Assembly: GCF_007992835.1 (NCBI RefSeq)
Contig: NZ_BKBA01000015.1
Span: 1-58,915, forward strand
DNA length: 58,915 nt
DNA from: Knoellia locipacati
GTDB lineage: Bacteria; Actinomycetota; Actinomycetes; Actinomycetales; Dermatophilaceae
Direction of reading: 5' to 3'
The notes under the pieces were generated by a model. The model saw nothing but the letters and a program-made list of their open reading frames with translations. It searched no databases and was not told where the DNA came from. Positions 10,083 through 18,122 of the stretch are shown piece after piece; the stretch's first letter is position 1, and each line of letters opens with the position of its first letter. Position numbers and translations under genes: made by a program.

Positions 10083-10840
10083 CCTCCGCCATCCACGTCC
10101 GGGACCTGCGCAAGTCCTATGGCGAGCTCGACGTCCTGCGCGGGGTCGACCTCGACATCGCGCAGGGGAGCATCGTCGCCCTCCTCGGCAGCAACGGGGC
10201 GGGCAAGACGACCCTCGTCCGCATCCTGTCGACCCTGCTCCCCGCGGACTCCGGCGAGGCGAGCATCCACGGTCTCGACGTCGCCACCGCGGGCCCGCAG
10301 GTGCGCGCGACGATCAGCCTCACGGGACAGTTCGCGGCGGTCGACGAGGTCCTCACCGGTCGCGAGAACCTCGTCCTCGTCGCGCAGCTGCGCCACCTCG
10401 CCGAACCGGGCCGGATCGCGGACGAGGTGCTGGCACGGTTCTCGCTCACCGACGCCGGTCAGCGGCGCGTCTCGACCTGGTCCGGTGGCATGCGGCGCCG
10501 GCTGGACATCGCGATGAGCCTCATCGGCGAGCCGCGGGTCATCTTCCTCGACGAGCCGACGACCGGGCTCGACCCCCAGGCGCGCATCGAGGTGTGGCAG
10601 GCCGTCAAGGAGGTCGCCTCGCGCGGCACGACGGTGCTGCTCACGACGCAGTACCTCGACGAGGCCGAGCAGCTCGCCGACCGGATCGCCATCCTCCACG
10701 AGGGACGGATCCTCGTCGACGGCACCCTCGCCGAGCTCCAGGACCTCCTGCCGCCGGCCGAGGTCGAGTACGTCCAGAAGCAGCCGAGCCTCGAGGACGT
10801 CTTCCTCGCCGTCATCGGCACGGACCGAGGGGCAGCCTGA
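10079..10840 (+). CDS. ABC transporter ATP-binding protein (DrrA-like)
   Basis: A 253-residue ABC ATPase: Walker A GSNGAGKTT (residues 37-45), Q-loop LTGQF, signature WSGGMRRR (134-141), Walker B VIFLDEP with FLDEP (156-160) and switch LTTQYLDEAEQLADRI. The TTQYLDEA and C-terminal EDVFL signatures are those of the DrrA/NodI-type exporters that power an ABC-2 permease, which is the next gene. The start overlaps the DUF4097 stop. The exported substrate could be a drug, lipid or envelope component and is not evident. Confidence 0.93.
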   Translation: MTSAIHVRDLRKSYGELDVLRGVDLDIAQGSIVALLGSNGAGKTTLVRILSTLLPADSGEASIHGLDVATAGPQVRATISLTGQFAAVDEVLTGRENLVLVAQLRHLAEPGRIADEVLARFSLTDAGQRRVSTWSGGMRRRLDIAMSLIGEPRVIFLDEPTTGLDPQARIEVWQAVKEVASRGTTVLLTTQYLDEAEQLADRIAILHEGRILVDGTLAELQDLLPPAEVEYVQKQPSLEDVFLAVIGTDRGAA

Positions 10841-11604
10841 TGACCACCCACTTCTTCTCCGACACCGCGGTCCTCCTTGGCCGATCGCTGCGGCACATCG
10901 CGCGCAGCCCCGACACGATCATCTCGACGCTGCTCATGCCGATCGCGATGATGCTGCTGTTCGTCTACGTCTTCGGCGGTGCGATCCGCTCAGGGACCGA
11001 GTCCTACGTCAGCTACCTGCTGCCGGGCATCCTCGTGCTCACCATCGCGTCGGGCATCTCGTACACCGCGTTCCGCCTCTTCCTCGACATCCAGGGCGGC
11101 ATCGTCGAGCGGTTCCGGTCGATGCCGATCGCGCGGTCGTCGGTGCTGTGGGCCCACGTCCTCACCTCACTCGTCGCCAACCTGCTCTCGCTGGGCGTCG
11201 TGCTGCTGGTCGGCCTCGCGATGGGATTCCGCTCCGGCGCAGGGCCGCTCGCGTGGCTGGCGGTGCTCGGCATCCTCGTCCTCCTCACCCTGGCTCTCAC
11301 CTGGGTCGCGGTCATCCCGGGGCTCACCGCGAAGTCGGTCGACGGCGCGAGCGCGTTCGCCTACCCACTGATCTTCCTGCCGTTCATCAGCTCGGCGTTC
11401 GTCCCCACCGACACCATGCCCGGGCCGGTGCGTGCATTCGCCGAGCACCAGCCGGTGACGACGATCATCGACGTCCTGCGACGCCTCTTCGCCGAGCAGC
11501 CCGTCGGGAGCGACATCTGGGCAGCACTCGCGTGGTGCCTCGGCATCCTCGCCGTCGCCTACGTCGTCGCCGTGCGCACCTACCGGGGCGCCGTCTCGGC
11601 CTAG
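10840..11604 (+). CDS. ABC-2 type transporter permease (DrrB-like)
   Basis: A 254-residue integral membrane protein with about six hydrophobic segments and the ABC-2 signature region around FRLFLDIQGGIVERFRSMPIARSS, the elbow preceding the membrane domain. FLPFISSAFVPTDTMP and a final helix near residues 230-245 are typical of DrrB. It shares one base with the ATPase gene (TGATG), so the two are translationally coupled. A 34-bp perfect palindrome follows 19 bases after the stop. Confidence 0.93.
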   Translation: MTTHFFSDTAVLLGRSLRHIARSPDTIISTLLMPIAMMLLFVYVFGGAIRSGTESYVSYLLPGILVLTIASGISYTAFRLFLDIQGGIVERFRSMPIARSSVLWAHVLTSLVANLLSLGVVLLVGLAMGFRSGAGPLAWLAVLGILVLLTLALTWVAVIPGLTAKSVDGASAFAYPLIFLPFISSAFVPTDTMPGPVRAFAEHQPVTTIIDVLRRLFAEQPVGSDIWAALAWCLGILAVAYVVAVRTYRGAVSA

Positions 11605-11623
11605 CCCAGCGGACGAGAACCGG

Positions 11624-11657
11624 ACGTATGCCGCGCACCCGGGTGCGCGGCATACGT
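11624..11657. terminator. Perfect 34-bp palindrome with GTATGCCG in both arms
   Basis: Bases 11624-11640 are the exact complement of 11641-11657, with no loop. The arms contain GTATGCCG (11626-11633) and CGGCATAC (11648-11655) as an inverted pair. It lies after the ABC operon and before the end of the converging gene at 11689, so it is placed to terminate both. There is no U-tract. Confidence 0.8.
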
Positions 11658-11688
11658 GCGTCTCAGGAGGGGGGAGCGCGGATCTGGC

Positions 11689-12762
11689 TCAGGTCGGGGT
11701 GTCGCGACGGATGCGCATGGCGAGCAGGCCGGACAGCAGGAGTGCGAGACCGGCGCCGAGCAGGGCACCCGCGGTGCCGAGCGTCCCCTCGGTCCAGTCG
11801 AGCAGGGCCTCCGGGACGGCCAGGGTCACGCCCGCGACGCCGAGGGCGAGGTAGGGCCACGAGGGCCGGGTGAGATAGAGCAGGAAGCCTGCGGCGCCGA
11901 CGACGAGGGTGAGCACGTAGCCGACCCACACCGCGCCGGAGTCCAGCTGCAGCTGGGCCCCGACGAGGAGGAAGGCGACACCCACGAGCCGTCCGGCGAC
12001 GGGCTCGCGCCAGACGGAGCGCTCGGCGAGCAGCAACCAGACCAGCCCGACGACGAGGTAGCCGATGCCGATGGGGGCAGCGTCCTCGCCGCCGAGCTCG
12101 CCGACGAGGAACGGCACGGCGTAGCCGACACCGACGACGATGGCCGCGTGCCCGAGCAGGGTGGGTGCGAGGACGTAGCCGACAGTCGCCAGCACGACGA
12201 GCGTCGCGCTGGCGGCGAGCCCCACCCGGGTGCCCTGTGTCGCCTCGGTCCCGGCCACCTGCACCCGGTGCAGGACGGCCACGCCGACAGCTCCTGCGCC
12301 CGCCACCGCCGCACTCGTGAGCAGCACACTGACGAGTCGCAGGCGCGAGCCGTGGTCCCCGTCGCGCACGCCGGCGAATCCACCGACGGGCCGGGCGGCC
12401 GCCCAGCCGGAGACCGCCAGCAGGGCTCCCGTGGCCGTGATGACGGCGACGCGCGAGGTCCAGGTGAGCTGGACCCATCGGGGCGCGAGGAAGACCGCGA
12501 CCGCGGCGAGCACGAACGCGATGCCGACATAGGTCGCCACCTCGCCCAGCCGCCGGCGCAGCGGCGTCTCCCCGGCGGCGGCGAGGTCGTGGCGCAGGAC
12601 CGGGTCGACGACGGCGACGGCCTCCGCGTGGCGGGCGGAGTCCACGAGCCCCGCACGCTCGAGTGCGCCGACCACCTCGTCCGCGCGGCCCGTGGCCGTC
12701 GTGGTCGTCCTGGTCGTCCTGGTCGTCCTCGTGGTGGGGTCGGTGCCGGTCGGGGTGCTCAT
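11689..12762 (-). CDS. Multi-pass membrane protein, function unknown
   Basis: A 357-residue protein. A short Thr/Arg repeat (TTRTTRTTRTTTT, residues ~9-22) precedes a cytosolic segment with VVGALERAGLVDSARH, and then about ten hydrophobic helices between residues 75 and 350 (for example YVGIAFVLAAVAVFLA, LVVGLVWLLLA, ALLGAGLALLLSGLLA). The overall plan resembles DUF2157-type membrane proteins. No catalytic motif is seen. A 9-bp triplicate repeat (12703-12729) encodes the Thr/Arg tract. It is a single gene on this strand, converging on the ABC operon. Confidence 0.8.
   Translation of the reverse strand: MSTPTGTDPTTRTTRTTRTTTTATGRADEVVGALERAGLVDSARHAEAVAVVDPVLRHDLAAAGETPLRRRLGEVATYVGIAFVLAAVAVFLAPRWVQLTWTSRVAVITATGALLAVSGWAAARPVGGFAGVRDGDHGSRLRLVSVLLTSAAVAGAGAVGVAVLHRVQVAGTEATQGTRVGLAASATLVVLATVGYVLAPTLLGHAAIVVGVGYAVPFLVGELGGEDAAPIGIGYLVVGLVWLLLAERSVWREPVAGRLVGVAFLLVGAQLQLDSGAVWVGYVLTLVVGAAGFLLYLTRPSWPYLALGVAGVTLAVPEALLDWTEGTLGTAGALLGAGLALLLSGLLAMRIRRDTPT
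12703..12729. repeat. Three perfect 9-bp tandem repeats
   Basis: GGTCGTCCT is repeated three times exactly within the 5' end of the membrane protein gene (minus strand), adding three residues per unit. The unit length keeps the frame, so copy-number change would only lengthen the Thr/Arg tail. Confidence 0.8.
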
Positions 12763-12830
12763 GACGACCTCCTCGAGTCCAGTGTCCGCCGTGCTGGGCC
12801 CAGTCTGGAGTGCCCAACGTCCCGTGCCCC

Positions 12831-12836
12831 TACATT
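12831..12836 (+). promoter_or_regulatory. Leaderless -10 element for DUF4177 gene
   Basis: TACATT ends exactly six bases before ATG 12843, with no Shine-Dalgarno sequence between, indicating a leaderless transcript. Confidence 0.55.
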
Positions 12837-12842
12837 TGGCGC

Positions 12843-13046
12843 ATGGGATACGAGTACAAGGTCGTGCAGATTCGTGAGGGGCTCATCGGCGGCAAGATGT
12901 CGTCGGGCAAGCTCGAGTCCGTCCTCAACGAGTGGGCGGCCAAGGGCTGGCAGCTCAAGGCCATCACGGCCGTCGAGGTCAAGGGGCGCATCGGTCCCGG
13001 CGGCACCGAGGGCGTCCTCGTGACGTTCGAGCGTCAGGTCGGCTGA
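12843..13046 (+). CDS. DUF4177 domain-containing protein
   Basis: A 67-residue protein that is entirely the DUF4177 motif: MGYEYKVVQI at the start, then ESVLNEWAAKGWQLKAI and a final VLVTFERQ. The function is unknown. Start ATG 12843 is fixed by the leaderless -10 and by the family N-terminus. It is followed after 20 bases by a gene with its own Shine-Dalgarno, so the two may form one unit. Confidence 0.88.
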   Translation: MGYEYKVVQIREGLIGGKMSSGKLESVLNEWAAKGWQLKAITAVEVKGRIGPGGTEGVLVTFERQVG

Positions 13047-13066
13047 CCGTCCCGAAGGGGCGCGCC

Positions 13067-13762
13067 GTGGTCGAGTCGCTCGTCCTCCTCCCGAGCCCGC
13101 TCGTGGGGGCGAGCGCGTACGCCGTTCTCGCAGAGGCGTTCCGGGACGCCGGTGTCGCTGCGATCGTGGCGGAGGTCCCGACGGGGGTGACGTCGGGCGG
13201 CGAGGTACTGCGTGCCTTCGGGACCGCTGTCGCGCGGGCCCGGCCCGACGTCGTAGTGGCCCACAGCAACGCAGGACTCGTGGCACCTGCGGTGGCGGAC
13301 GGCATACCGGTCGTCTTCATGGACGCGGCGCTGCCGGCCGCCGAGGGGGAGTCGCCGATGGCGCCGCCCGCGATGCTCGGACACCTCGAGGCGCTCGCCG
13401 ACGACGACGGGCTGCTGCCGCCGTGGTCCTCGTGGTGGGGCGAGGACGAGGTCGCGCCGCTCTTCCCCGACGCGCGCTTGCGAGCTGTCGTGGAGGCGGG
13501 CGAGCCGCGGCTGCCGCTGGGCTACTTCCGCACGACGGTGACCGCGCCGCCGCGGTGGGAGCGCGGCGCGTGCGCCTACCTCGCCTTCGGCACGACGTAT
13601 GCCGTCGAGCTGGCTCGCGCGCGCCGGCTCGGCTGGCTCACCGAACAGGTCGGCGACGCCCTCCACCTGCACTTCCTCCACGACCCGGTCGGTGTCGTGG
13701 ACCACGTCCTCCAGCTTGCGCGGCCCCGGAACGGCGGTGCGGGAGCGACCAGCCCGGTGTGA
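13067..13762 (+). CDS. Alpha/beta-hydrolase-like protein
   Basis: A 231-residue protein with an alpha/beta-hydrolase feel: N-terminal strand SLVLLPSPLVGASAY, a nucleophile-elbow-like AHSNAG near residue 68, PVVFMDAALP, and a His-rich HLHFLHDP near the C-terminus that could give the catalytic His. Classic GxSxG is not exact. GTG 13067 is used because GAAGGGG lies six bases upstream. The gene carries two GTATGCCG octamers (13300-13307, 13597-13604); the first uses the very rare ATA codon for Ile. Esterase or hydrolase activity is inference. Confidence 0.65.
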   Translation: MVESLVLLPSPLVGASAYAVLAEAFRDAGVAAIVAEVPTGVTSGGEVLRAFGTAVARARPDVVVAHSNAGLVAPAVADGIPVVFMDAALPAAEGESPMAPPAMLGHLEALADDDGLLPPWSSWWGEDEVAPLFPDARLRAVVEAGEPRLPLGYFRTTVTAPPRWERGACAYLAFGTTYAVELARARRLGWLTEQVGDALHLHFLHDPVGVVDHVLQLARPRNGGAGATSPV

Positions 13763-13768
13763 CATCCT
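13763..13768 (+). promoter_or_regulatory. Weak leaderless-type -10 for RDD gene
   Basis: CATCCT, one base from TANNNT, ends seven bases before ATG 13776. Spacing agrees with the other leaderless starts here, but the match is weak and a SD-like GGAG overlaps the spacer. Confidence 0.3.
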
Positions 13769-13775
13769 GCGGAGC

Positions 13776-14582
13776 ATGAGCACTCCGAGCGGTCCCGGGT
13801 GGTACGAGAACCCCGACAACCCCGAGGAGCTGCGCTACTTCGACGGCATCCTGTGGACGGCCAACACGACGCCCCTGCGGACCCGGACGCCACAGCCGCC
13901 GCCAGCGGCACCCCCCACCCGGCCCGGGCACCCGCCCGTCCGGCCCGAGGGCTGGGGCCCGCAGCCCCACCAGAACCCGCAGCAGGGCCAAGGCCAGCGA
14001 CCGCCCCAGCAGCCGCAGCGCCCCGGCACCCCGGTGGCAGGGCTCCCCGAGGGCGCGGTCCTGGCGCCCTACGGGCTGCGGGTCGTGGCCTACCTCGTCG
14101 ACACCCTCATCGTCAGCTTCGTCGCGCTGCTCGTCGGCGGCTGGTTCCTCTGGAAGGCCATCGAGCCGATCGTCGACCGCCTCGACACGGCGATGACCTC
14201 GGGCGACGTCCAGGCCGTGAGCGGGGCACTCGGGGAGGCCCGGCTCGGCTACCTCGCGGCGTTCCTCGGGGTCCAGCTCGTGCTGTTCCTGACCTACCAC
14301 GTCGTCTGCCTCACCCGCTGGGCGGCGACGCCCGGCAAGCTGCTCGTCGGCATCAGCGTGCGGCGCCTCGACCGCCCGGGACCGCTCGACACCGACACGG
14401 CCATCCGCCGCACCGGCTTCCAGGCGGTGGCCCAGGCGTTCGGCAACGTGCCCTACCTGTCGCTGCTCGGCACCATCGCGCTCGTCATGGACCTCGTCTG
14501 GCCGATCGCCGACACCCGCCGCCAGGCGCTCCACGACAAGATCGCGACGACGATCGTCGTCAAGGGCCCCGTCCAGCGCTGA
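13776..14582 (+). CDS. RDD family membrane protein with DUF2510 N-terminus
   Basis: A 268-residue protein. Residues 6-30 (GWYENPDNPEELRYFDGILWT) are a DUF2510 module, a Pro/Gln-rich linker follows (residues 33-88), and an RDD domain with three membrane segments fills the rest (LRVVAYLVDTLIVSFVALLVG, FLGVQLVLFLTYHVVC, LLGTIALVMDLVWP). The RDD hallmark residues occur in VAYLVD and LHDKIATTIVV. The function of the RDD fold is poorly understood; some members act as ion transporters. It ends beside the converging fahA. Confidence 0.9.
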   Translation: MSTPSGPGWYENPDNPEELRYFDGILWTANTTPLRTRTPQPPPAAPPTRPGHPPVRPEGWGPQPHQNPQQGQGQRPPQQPQRPGTPVAGLPEGAVLAPYGLRVVAYLVDTLIVSFVALLVGGWFLWKAIEPIVDRLDTAMTSGDVQAVSGALGEARLGYLAAFLGVQLVLFLTYHVVCLTRWAATPGKLLVGISVRRLDRPGPLDTDTAIRRTGFQAVAQAFGNVPYLSLLGTIALVMDLVWPIADTRRQALHDKIATTIVVKGPVQR

Positions 14583-14604
14583 CGCCGCAGGCGCCGGTCA
14601 GCGC
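14576..14604. terminator. Small hairpin between RDD gene and fahA
   Basis: GCGCTGAC (14576-14583) pairs with GTCAGCGC (14597-14604) around a 13-base loop. It contains the stop codons of both converging genes, so it could end both transcripts. Confidence 0.45.
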
Positions 14605-15827
14605 GCGGGACGGATCGTCCCCGTGCAGTCGCCGAGCGAGATCGTCGTGCCACCGGGGCCGGGTGCGGTCGCCCGCAGGATGACCGTGTCGCCGTCCTCG
14701 AGGAACGTGCGCTCGCTGCCGTCGTCGAGCGCGACCGGCTCCTGACCGCTCCACGACAGCTCGAGGAACGAACCGCGCTGGTCCTTCTCAGCCCCGGAGA
14801 TCGTCCCCGACCCGAAGAGGTCGCCGTTGCGCAGCGTCGCCCCGTTGACCGTCATGTGCGCGACCATCTGCGCCGGCGACCAGTACATCGAGCTGTAGGG
14901 CGGCCGTGAGACGACCGTGCCGTTCCACTCGACCTCGTAGCTGATGTCGAGCCCGTATGCCGTGCCCGCACCGTCGTCGGTCGCCTCACCCTGCAGGTAG
15001 GGCAGGGGAGTGGGGTCGGTCTGGCCGGGGAGCGGCACACGGGCGCTGCGCAGGGCGTCGGTCGTGACGACCCACGGCGAGATCGTGGTGGCGAACGACT
15101 TGCCGAGGAACGGTCCGAGCGGGACGTACTCCCACGCCTGGATGTCGCGCGCACTCCAGTCGTTGAGCAGCACGACGCCAAAGAGGTGGTCGTCCGCATC
15201 GCCCACGGAGACAGGCGAACCCAGCTCGGTCGCGCCGCCCACGACGAAGCCCAGCTCGGCCTCGATGTCGAGCCGGACGCTTGGCCCGAAGACGGGCGTG
15301 GACTCGGTCGGGGGCTTGCGCTGACCGCTCGGACGCACGATGTCGGTGCCCGAGACGACGACGGTGCCGGAGCGCCCGTGGTAGCCGATCGGCAGGTGCT
15401 TCCAGTTCGGGGTGAGCGGCTCGGAGTCGGGGCGGAAGATTGTCCCGACGTTGGTGGCGTGGTGCTCGCTGGCATAGAAGTCGACGTAGTCGGCGACCTC
15501 GATGGGCAGGTGCATCGTCACCGCATCGACGGCGAGGAGGTGTGGCTCGACGCAGTCGCGGCGCGAGGGGTTCGAGAGGGCCTCGGTGACCCATTCGCGG
15601 GCGGCCGTCCACGCCGGCCGGCCCTGCGCGAGGAAGGCGTTGAGCGACGGCTCCAGCCACACGGCATACGACTCCATGCCGGCCTGCTCGGCGCACGGCC
15701 CGAGGTCGAGCACGTGGTCGCCGATGCGGGTGCCGACGCGGCGCGAGCCGCCCTCGGTCGAGAAGACGCCGTAGGGGAGGTTGTCGATGCCGAAGGGGTG
15801 GTCGGCGGGGAGGTCGAGCCAGGTCAT
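14598..15827 (-). CDS. fahA: Fumarylacetoacetase
   Basis: A 409-residue hydrolase splitting fumarylacetoacetate into fumarate and acetoacetate, the last step of tyrosine catabolism. The N-terminal SH3-like domain (LPYGVFST) is followed by the metal-binding catalytic domain. YVDFYASEHHATNVG holds the first acidic ligand; the Glu pair is in DIEAELGFVVG and an Asp in LLNDWSARDIQAWEYVPLGPFLGKS. MVAHMTVNGATLRNGDLFGSGTISG is typical. Length is normal. Its start overlaps the upstream unknown gene (4 bases), so both are one operon divergent from hmgA. Confidence 0.96.
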   Translation of the reverse strand: MTWLDLPADHPFGIDNLPYGVFSTEGGSRRVGTRIGDHVLDLGPCAEQAGMESYAVWLEPSLNAFLAQGRPAWTAAREWVTEALSNPSRRDCVEPHLLAVDAVTMHLPIEVADYVDFYASEHHATNVGTIFRPDSEPLTPNWKHLPIGYHGRSGTVVVSGTDIVRPSGQRKPPTESTPVFGPSVRLDIEAELGFVVGGATELGSPVSVGDADDHLFGVVLLNDWSARDIQAWEYVPLGPFLGKSFATTISPWVVTTDALRSARVPLPGQTDPTPLPYLQGEATDDGAGTAYGLDISYEVEWNGTVVSRPPYSSMYWSPAQMVAHMTVNGATLRNGDLFGSGTISGAEKDQRGSFLELSWSGQEPVALDDGSERTFLEDGDTVILRATAPGPGGTTISLGDCTGTIRPAR

Positions 15828-16699
15828 GAGGGGTTCTCCTCGTCGAGGGGGTGGTCGAGGTCGTCGAGATCCAGGATGCCGAGCGCGTCGAGCTCACCGA
15901 TCGGGTCGGTGACCTCGCAGCACCCGTATGCCGTGAGCAGGCTCCGCACCCGTGTCGCCGCCGCGTCGTCGAGGTCGAGGACGGCGGCGGTGAGCAGGTG
16001 CGGGTCCCGCTGTGCCAGAACGGACTCCACCGACATGAGCGCGCCGTCGTGGGCGGCGGCGTGCACGGCGAGCAGCACGTTGAGGACACCGTGCTGCGGG
16101 TCGCCGTCGTGGTCCGCGCGGACGGCGTGGTGCAGGCCGCCGGTGAGCTTGAAGGGCACGCCGAGGCGGGCGCAGTCGTGGACGAACGCTGCGAGCTCGA
16201 CCTCGTCGGGCCACTCCCAGGTCGGCGTCGCGCCGGTGCGGAACTTCGCCTGGACGACGTGCCCGGCCTCGTCGACACCTGCCCGCACGTCCTCGAGCGC
16301 ACGATCCCGGTCGGCGCCACGGGGGATCTCGAGGGTGAGCGGCAGCCGGTCGACGGGCAGGTCGCGCCAGCCGGGGAACCAGCCGAGCTCGGCGCCGACG
16401 GCCTCGACCGACTCCTCGCCGGAGAGCCGGCGCAGGGCGCTCATGACGACCGACGGGTCGACGCCGGGCCGCGCGATGAGCCCGACCTGCAGGGGGGCGC
16501 CGCCACCGGCACCCCCCACGTCGAGCAGGGCGCCCACGTCGGAGGCCGGCACGAGCAACGGGCCGACGAGACCGGCATACGCGGCCTCCCGGTGCCCACG
16601 GTGGCGCTCGACGGCCACGTCGAGGGGAGCGTTTCCCGGAGGGAAGACGGCGGCGTCGTCGATGAGCCCTGCGAGCAGGGCGGGGGGCGCCGTTGACAT
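15824..16699 (-). CDS. Unknown protein of the homogentisate operon
   Basis: A 291-residue protein I cannot assign to a named enzyme family. It begins with ALLAGLIDDAAVFPPGNAPL, and has AAYAGLVGPLLVPASDV, a central VQAKFRTGATPTWEWPD, and FKLTGGLHHAVR with a His pair. There is no signal peptide or membrane segment, so it is cytosolic. It is translationally coupled to fahA and divergent from hmgA. No maleylacetoacetate isomerase is seen in the window, so this protein is a candidate for that missing step or for an accessory role. ATG 16699 is used; GTG 16708 would add three residues. Confidence 0.75.
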   Translation of the reverse strand: MSTAPPALLAGLIDDAAVFPPGNAPLDVAVERHRGHREAAYAGLVGPLLVPASDVGALLDVGGAGGGAPLQVGLIARPGVDPSVVMSALRRLSGEESVEAVGAELGWFPGWRDLPVDRLPLTLEIPRGADRDRALEDVRAGVDEAGHVVQAKFRTGATPTWEWPDEVELAAFVHDCARLGVPFKLTGGLHHAVRADHDGDPQHGVLNVLLAVHAAAHDGALMSVESVLAQRDPHLLTAAVLDLDDAAATRVRSLLTAYGCCEVTDPIGELDALGILDLDDLDHPLDEENPS

Positions 16700-16806
16700 G
16701 TCGGACACGCTACTAGGCTGACGACAGCGACTTCGCGACGCAGCGGCGCACCCACGACGCGGCGGCGAGTCGACAGCGACGTATCGACACAGTGAGGTGG
16801 AGAGCA

Positions 16807-18093
16807 GTGGCGCACTACCAGTCGATGGGCAGCATCCCGCCCAAGCGGCACACGCAGCACCGGCGACCGGCGGGCCGCGGCAAGTTGGGCGAGCTCTACT
16901 ACGAGGAGCTCATGGGCGAGGAGGGCTTCTCGTCCGACTCCTCGCTGCTCTACCACCGCAACATCCCGTCGACGATCGTCGATGCGCGGGTGTGGGAGAT
17001 GGGCGACCTCTCGACCACACCGAACCACCCGCTGAAGCCGCTCCACCTGCAGCCGCACACGCTCTTCGACGACGCGAAGACGGTGAAGAAGACCGATGTC
17101 GTCACCGGGCGCCGCCTCCTGCTCGGCAACGGTGACGTGCGCATCTCGTATGCCGTGGCCGGCGCCACGAGCCCGTGGTACCGCAACGGCATCGGCGACG
17201 AGTGCGTCTACATCGAGCGGGGTGCGGCCCGGGTCGAGACGGTGTTCGGGGCGTTCGACGTCGCGCAGGGCGACTACATCATCATCCCCAGGGCGACGAC
17301 CCACCGCTGGATCCCCAGGGCCTCCCGCAAGGAGCCGCTGCGGGCCTACGCCATCGAGGGCAACAGCCACATCGCGCCGCCGAAGCGCTACCTCAGCAAG
17401 TACGGCCAGCTCCTCGAGCACAGCCCCTACTGCGAGCGTGACCTGAGGATGCCGCAAGGGCCGCTGCTCGCCGAGGACGTGGGCGACAAGGCGGACGCCG
17501 AGACTGAGGTCTACATCAAGCACCGCGGCTCTGGGCCGGCGAGCTCGGGCGGGATCGTCGGGACGGTGCACACGCTGCCGTTCCACCCCCTCGACGTCGT
17601 CGGCTGGGACGGGTGCCTCTATCCGTACGTCTTCAACGTGCGCGACTACGAGCCCATCACCGGGCGGGTGCACCAGCCGCCGCCGGCGCACCAGGTGTGG
17701 GAGGGCTGGAACTTCGTCGTGTGCAACTTCGTGCCGCGCAAGGTCGACTACCACCCGCTGTCGATCCCGGTGCCGTACTACCACTCCAACGTCGACTCCG
17801 ACGAGGTCATGTTCTACGTCGAGGGCGACTACGAGGCGCGCAAGGGCTCGGGCATCGGCCAGGGGTCGATGTCACTGCACCCGGGCGGCCACCCCCACGG
17901 TCCGCAGCCGGGAGCCTCGGAGGCGTCGATCGGTGCCGAGTACTTCGACGAGCTCGCCGTCATGGTCGACACCTTCCGCCCGCTCGACCTCGGTGAGGGC
18001 GGACTGGCGTGCGACGACGGCAAGTACCACCTCAGCTGGAGCGGCAACCGGGGCGGGTCAGCGGGCTCAGGCGCGGTGCACAGCATCGACTGA
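16807..18093 (+). CDS. hmgA: Homogentisate 1,2-dioxygenase
   Basis: A 428-residue Fe(II) ring-cleaving enzyme turning homogentisate into maleylacetoacetate. The N-domain holds FDVAQGDYIIIPRATTHRW. The active-site region has PYYHSNVDSDEVMFYVEGDY, with His and Glu ligands, and HPGGHPHGPQPG with the last His ligand. GTG 16807 is chosen because GGAGAG lies just upstream and it gives the usual MAHYQSMGSIP start. It is divergent from the fahA operon across 107 bases. Together with hppD the enzymes lead from 4-hydroxyphenylpyruvate to fumarate and acetoacetate, except for the isomerase step. Confidence 0.96.
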   Translation: MAHYQSMGSIPPKRHTQHRRPAGRGKLGELYYEELMGEEGFSSDSSLLYHRNIPSTIVDARVWEMGDLSTTPNHPLKPLHLQPHTLFDDAKTVKKTDVVTGRRLLLGNGDVRISYAVAGATSPWYRNGIGDECVYIERGAARVETVFGAFDVAQGDYIIIPRATTHRWIPRASRKEPLRAYAIEGNSHIAPPKRYLSKYGQLLEHSPYCERDLRMPQGPLLAEDVGDKADAETEVYIKHRGSGPASSGGIVGTVHTLPFHPLDVVGWDGCLYPYVFNVRDYEPITGRVHQPPPAHQVWEGWNFVVCNFVPRKVDYHPLSIPVPYYHSNVDSDEVMFYVEGDYEARKGSGIGQGSMSLHPGGHPHGPQPGASEASIGAEYFDELAVMVDTFRPLDLGEGGLACDDGKYHLSWSGNRGGSAGSGAVHSID

Positions 18094-18122
18094 GCGCGCG
18101 GCGGCGGCGCGGTGAAGTCGGC

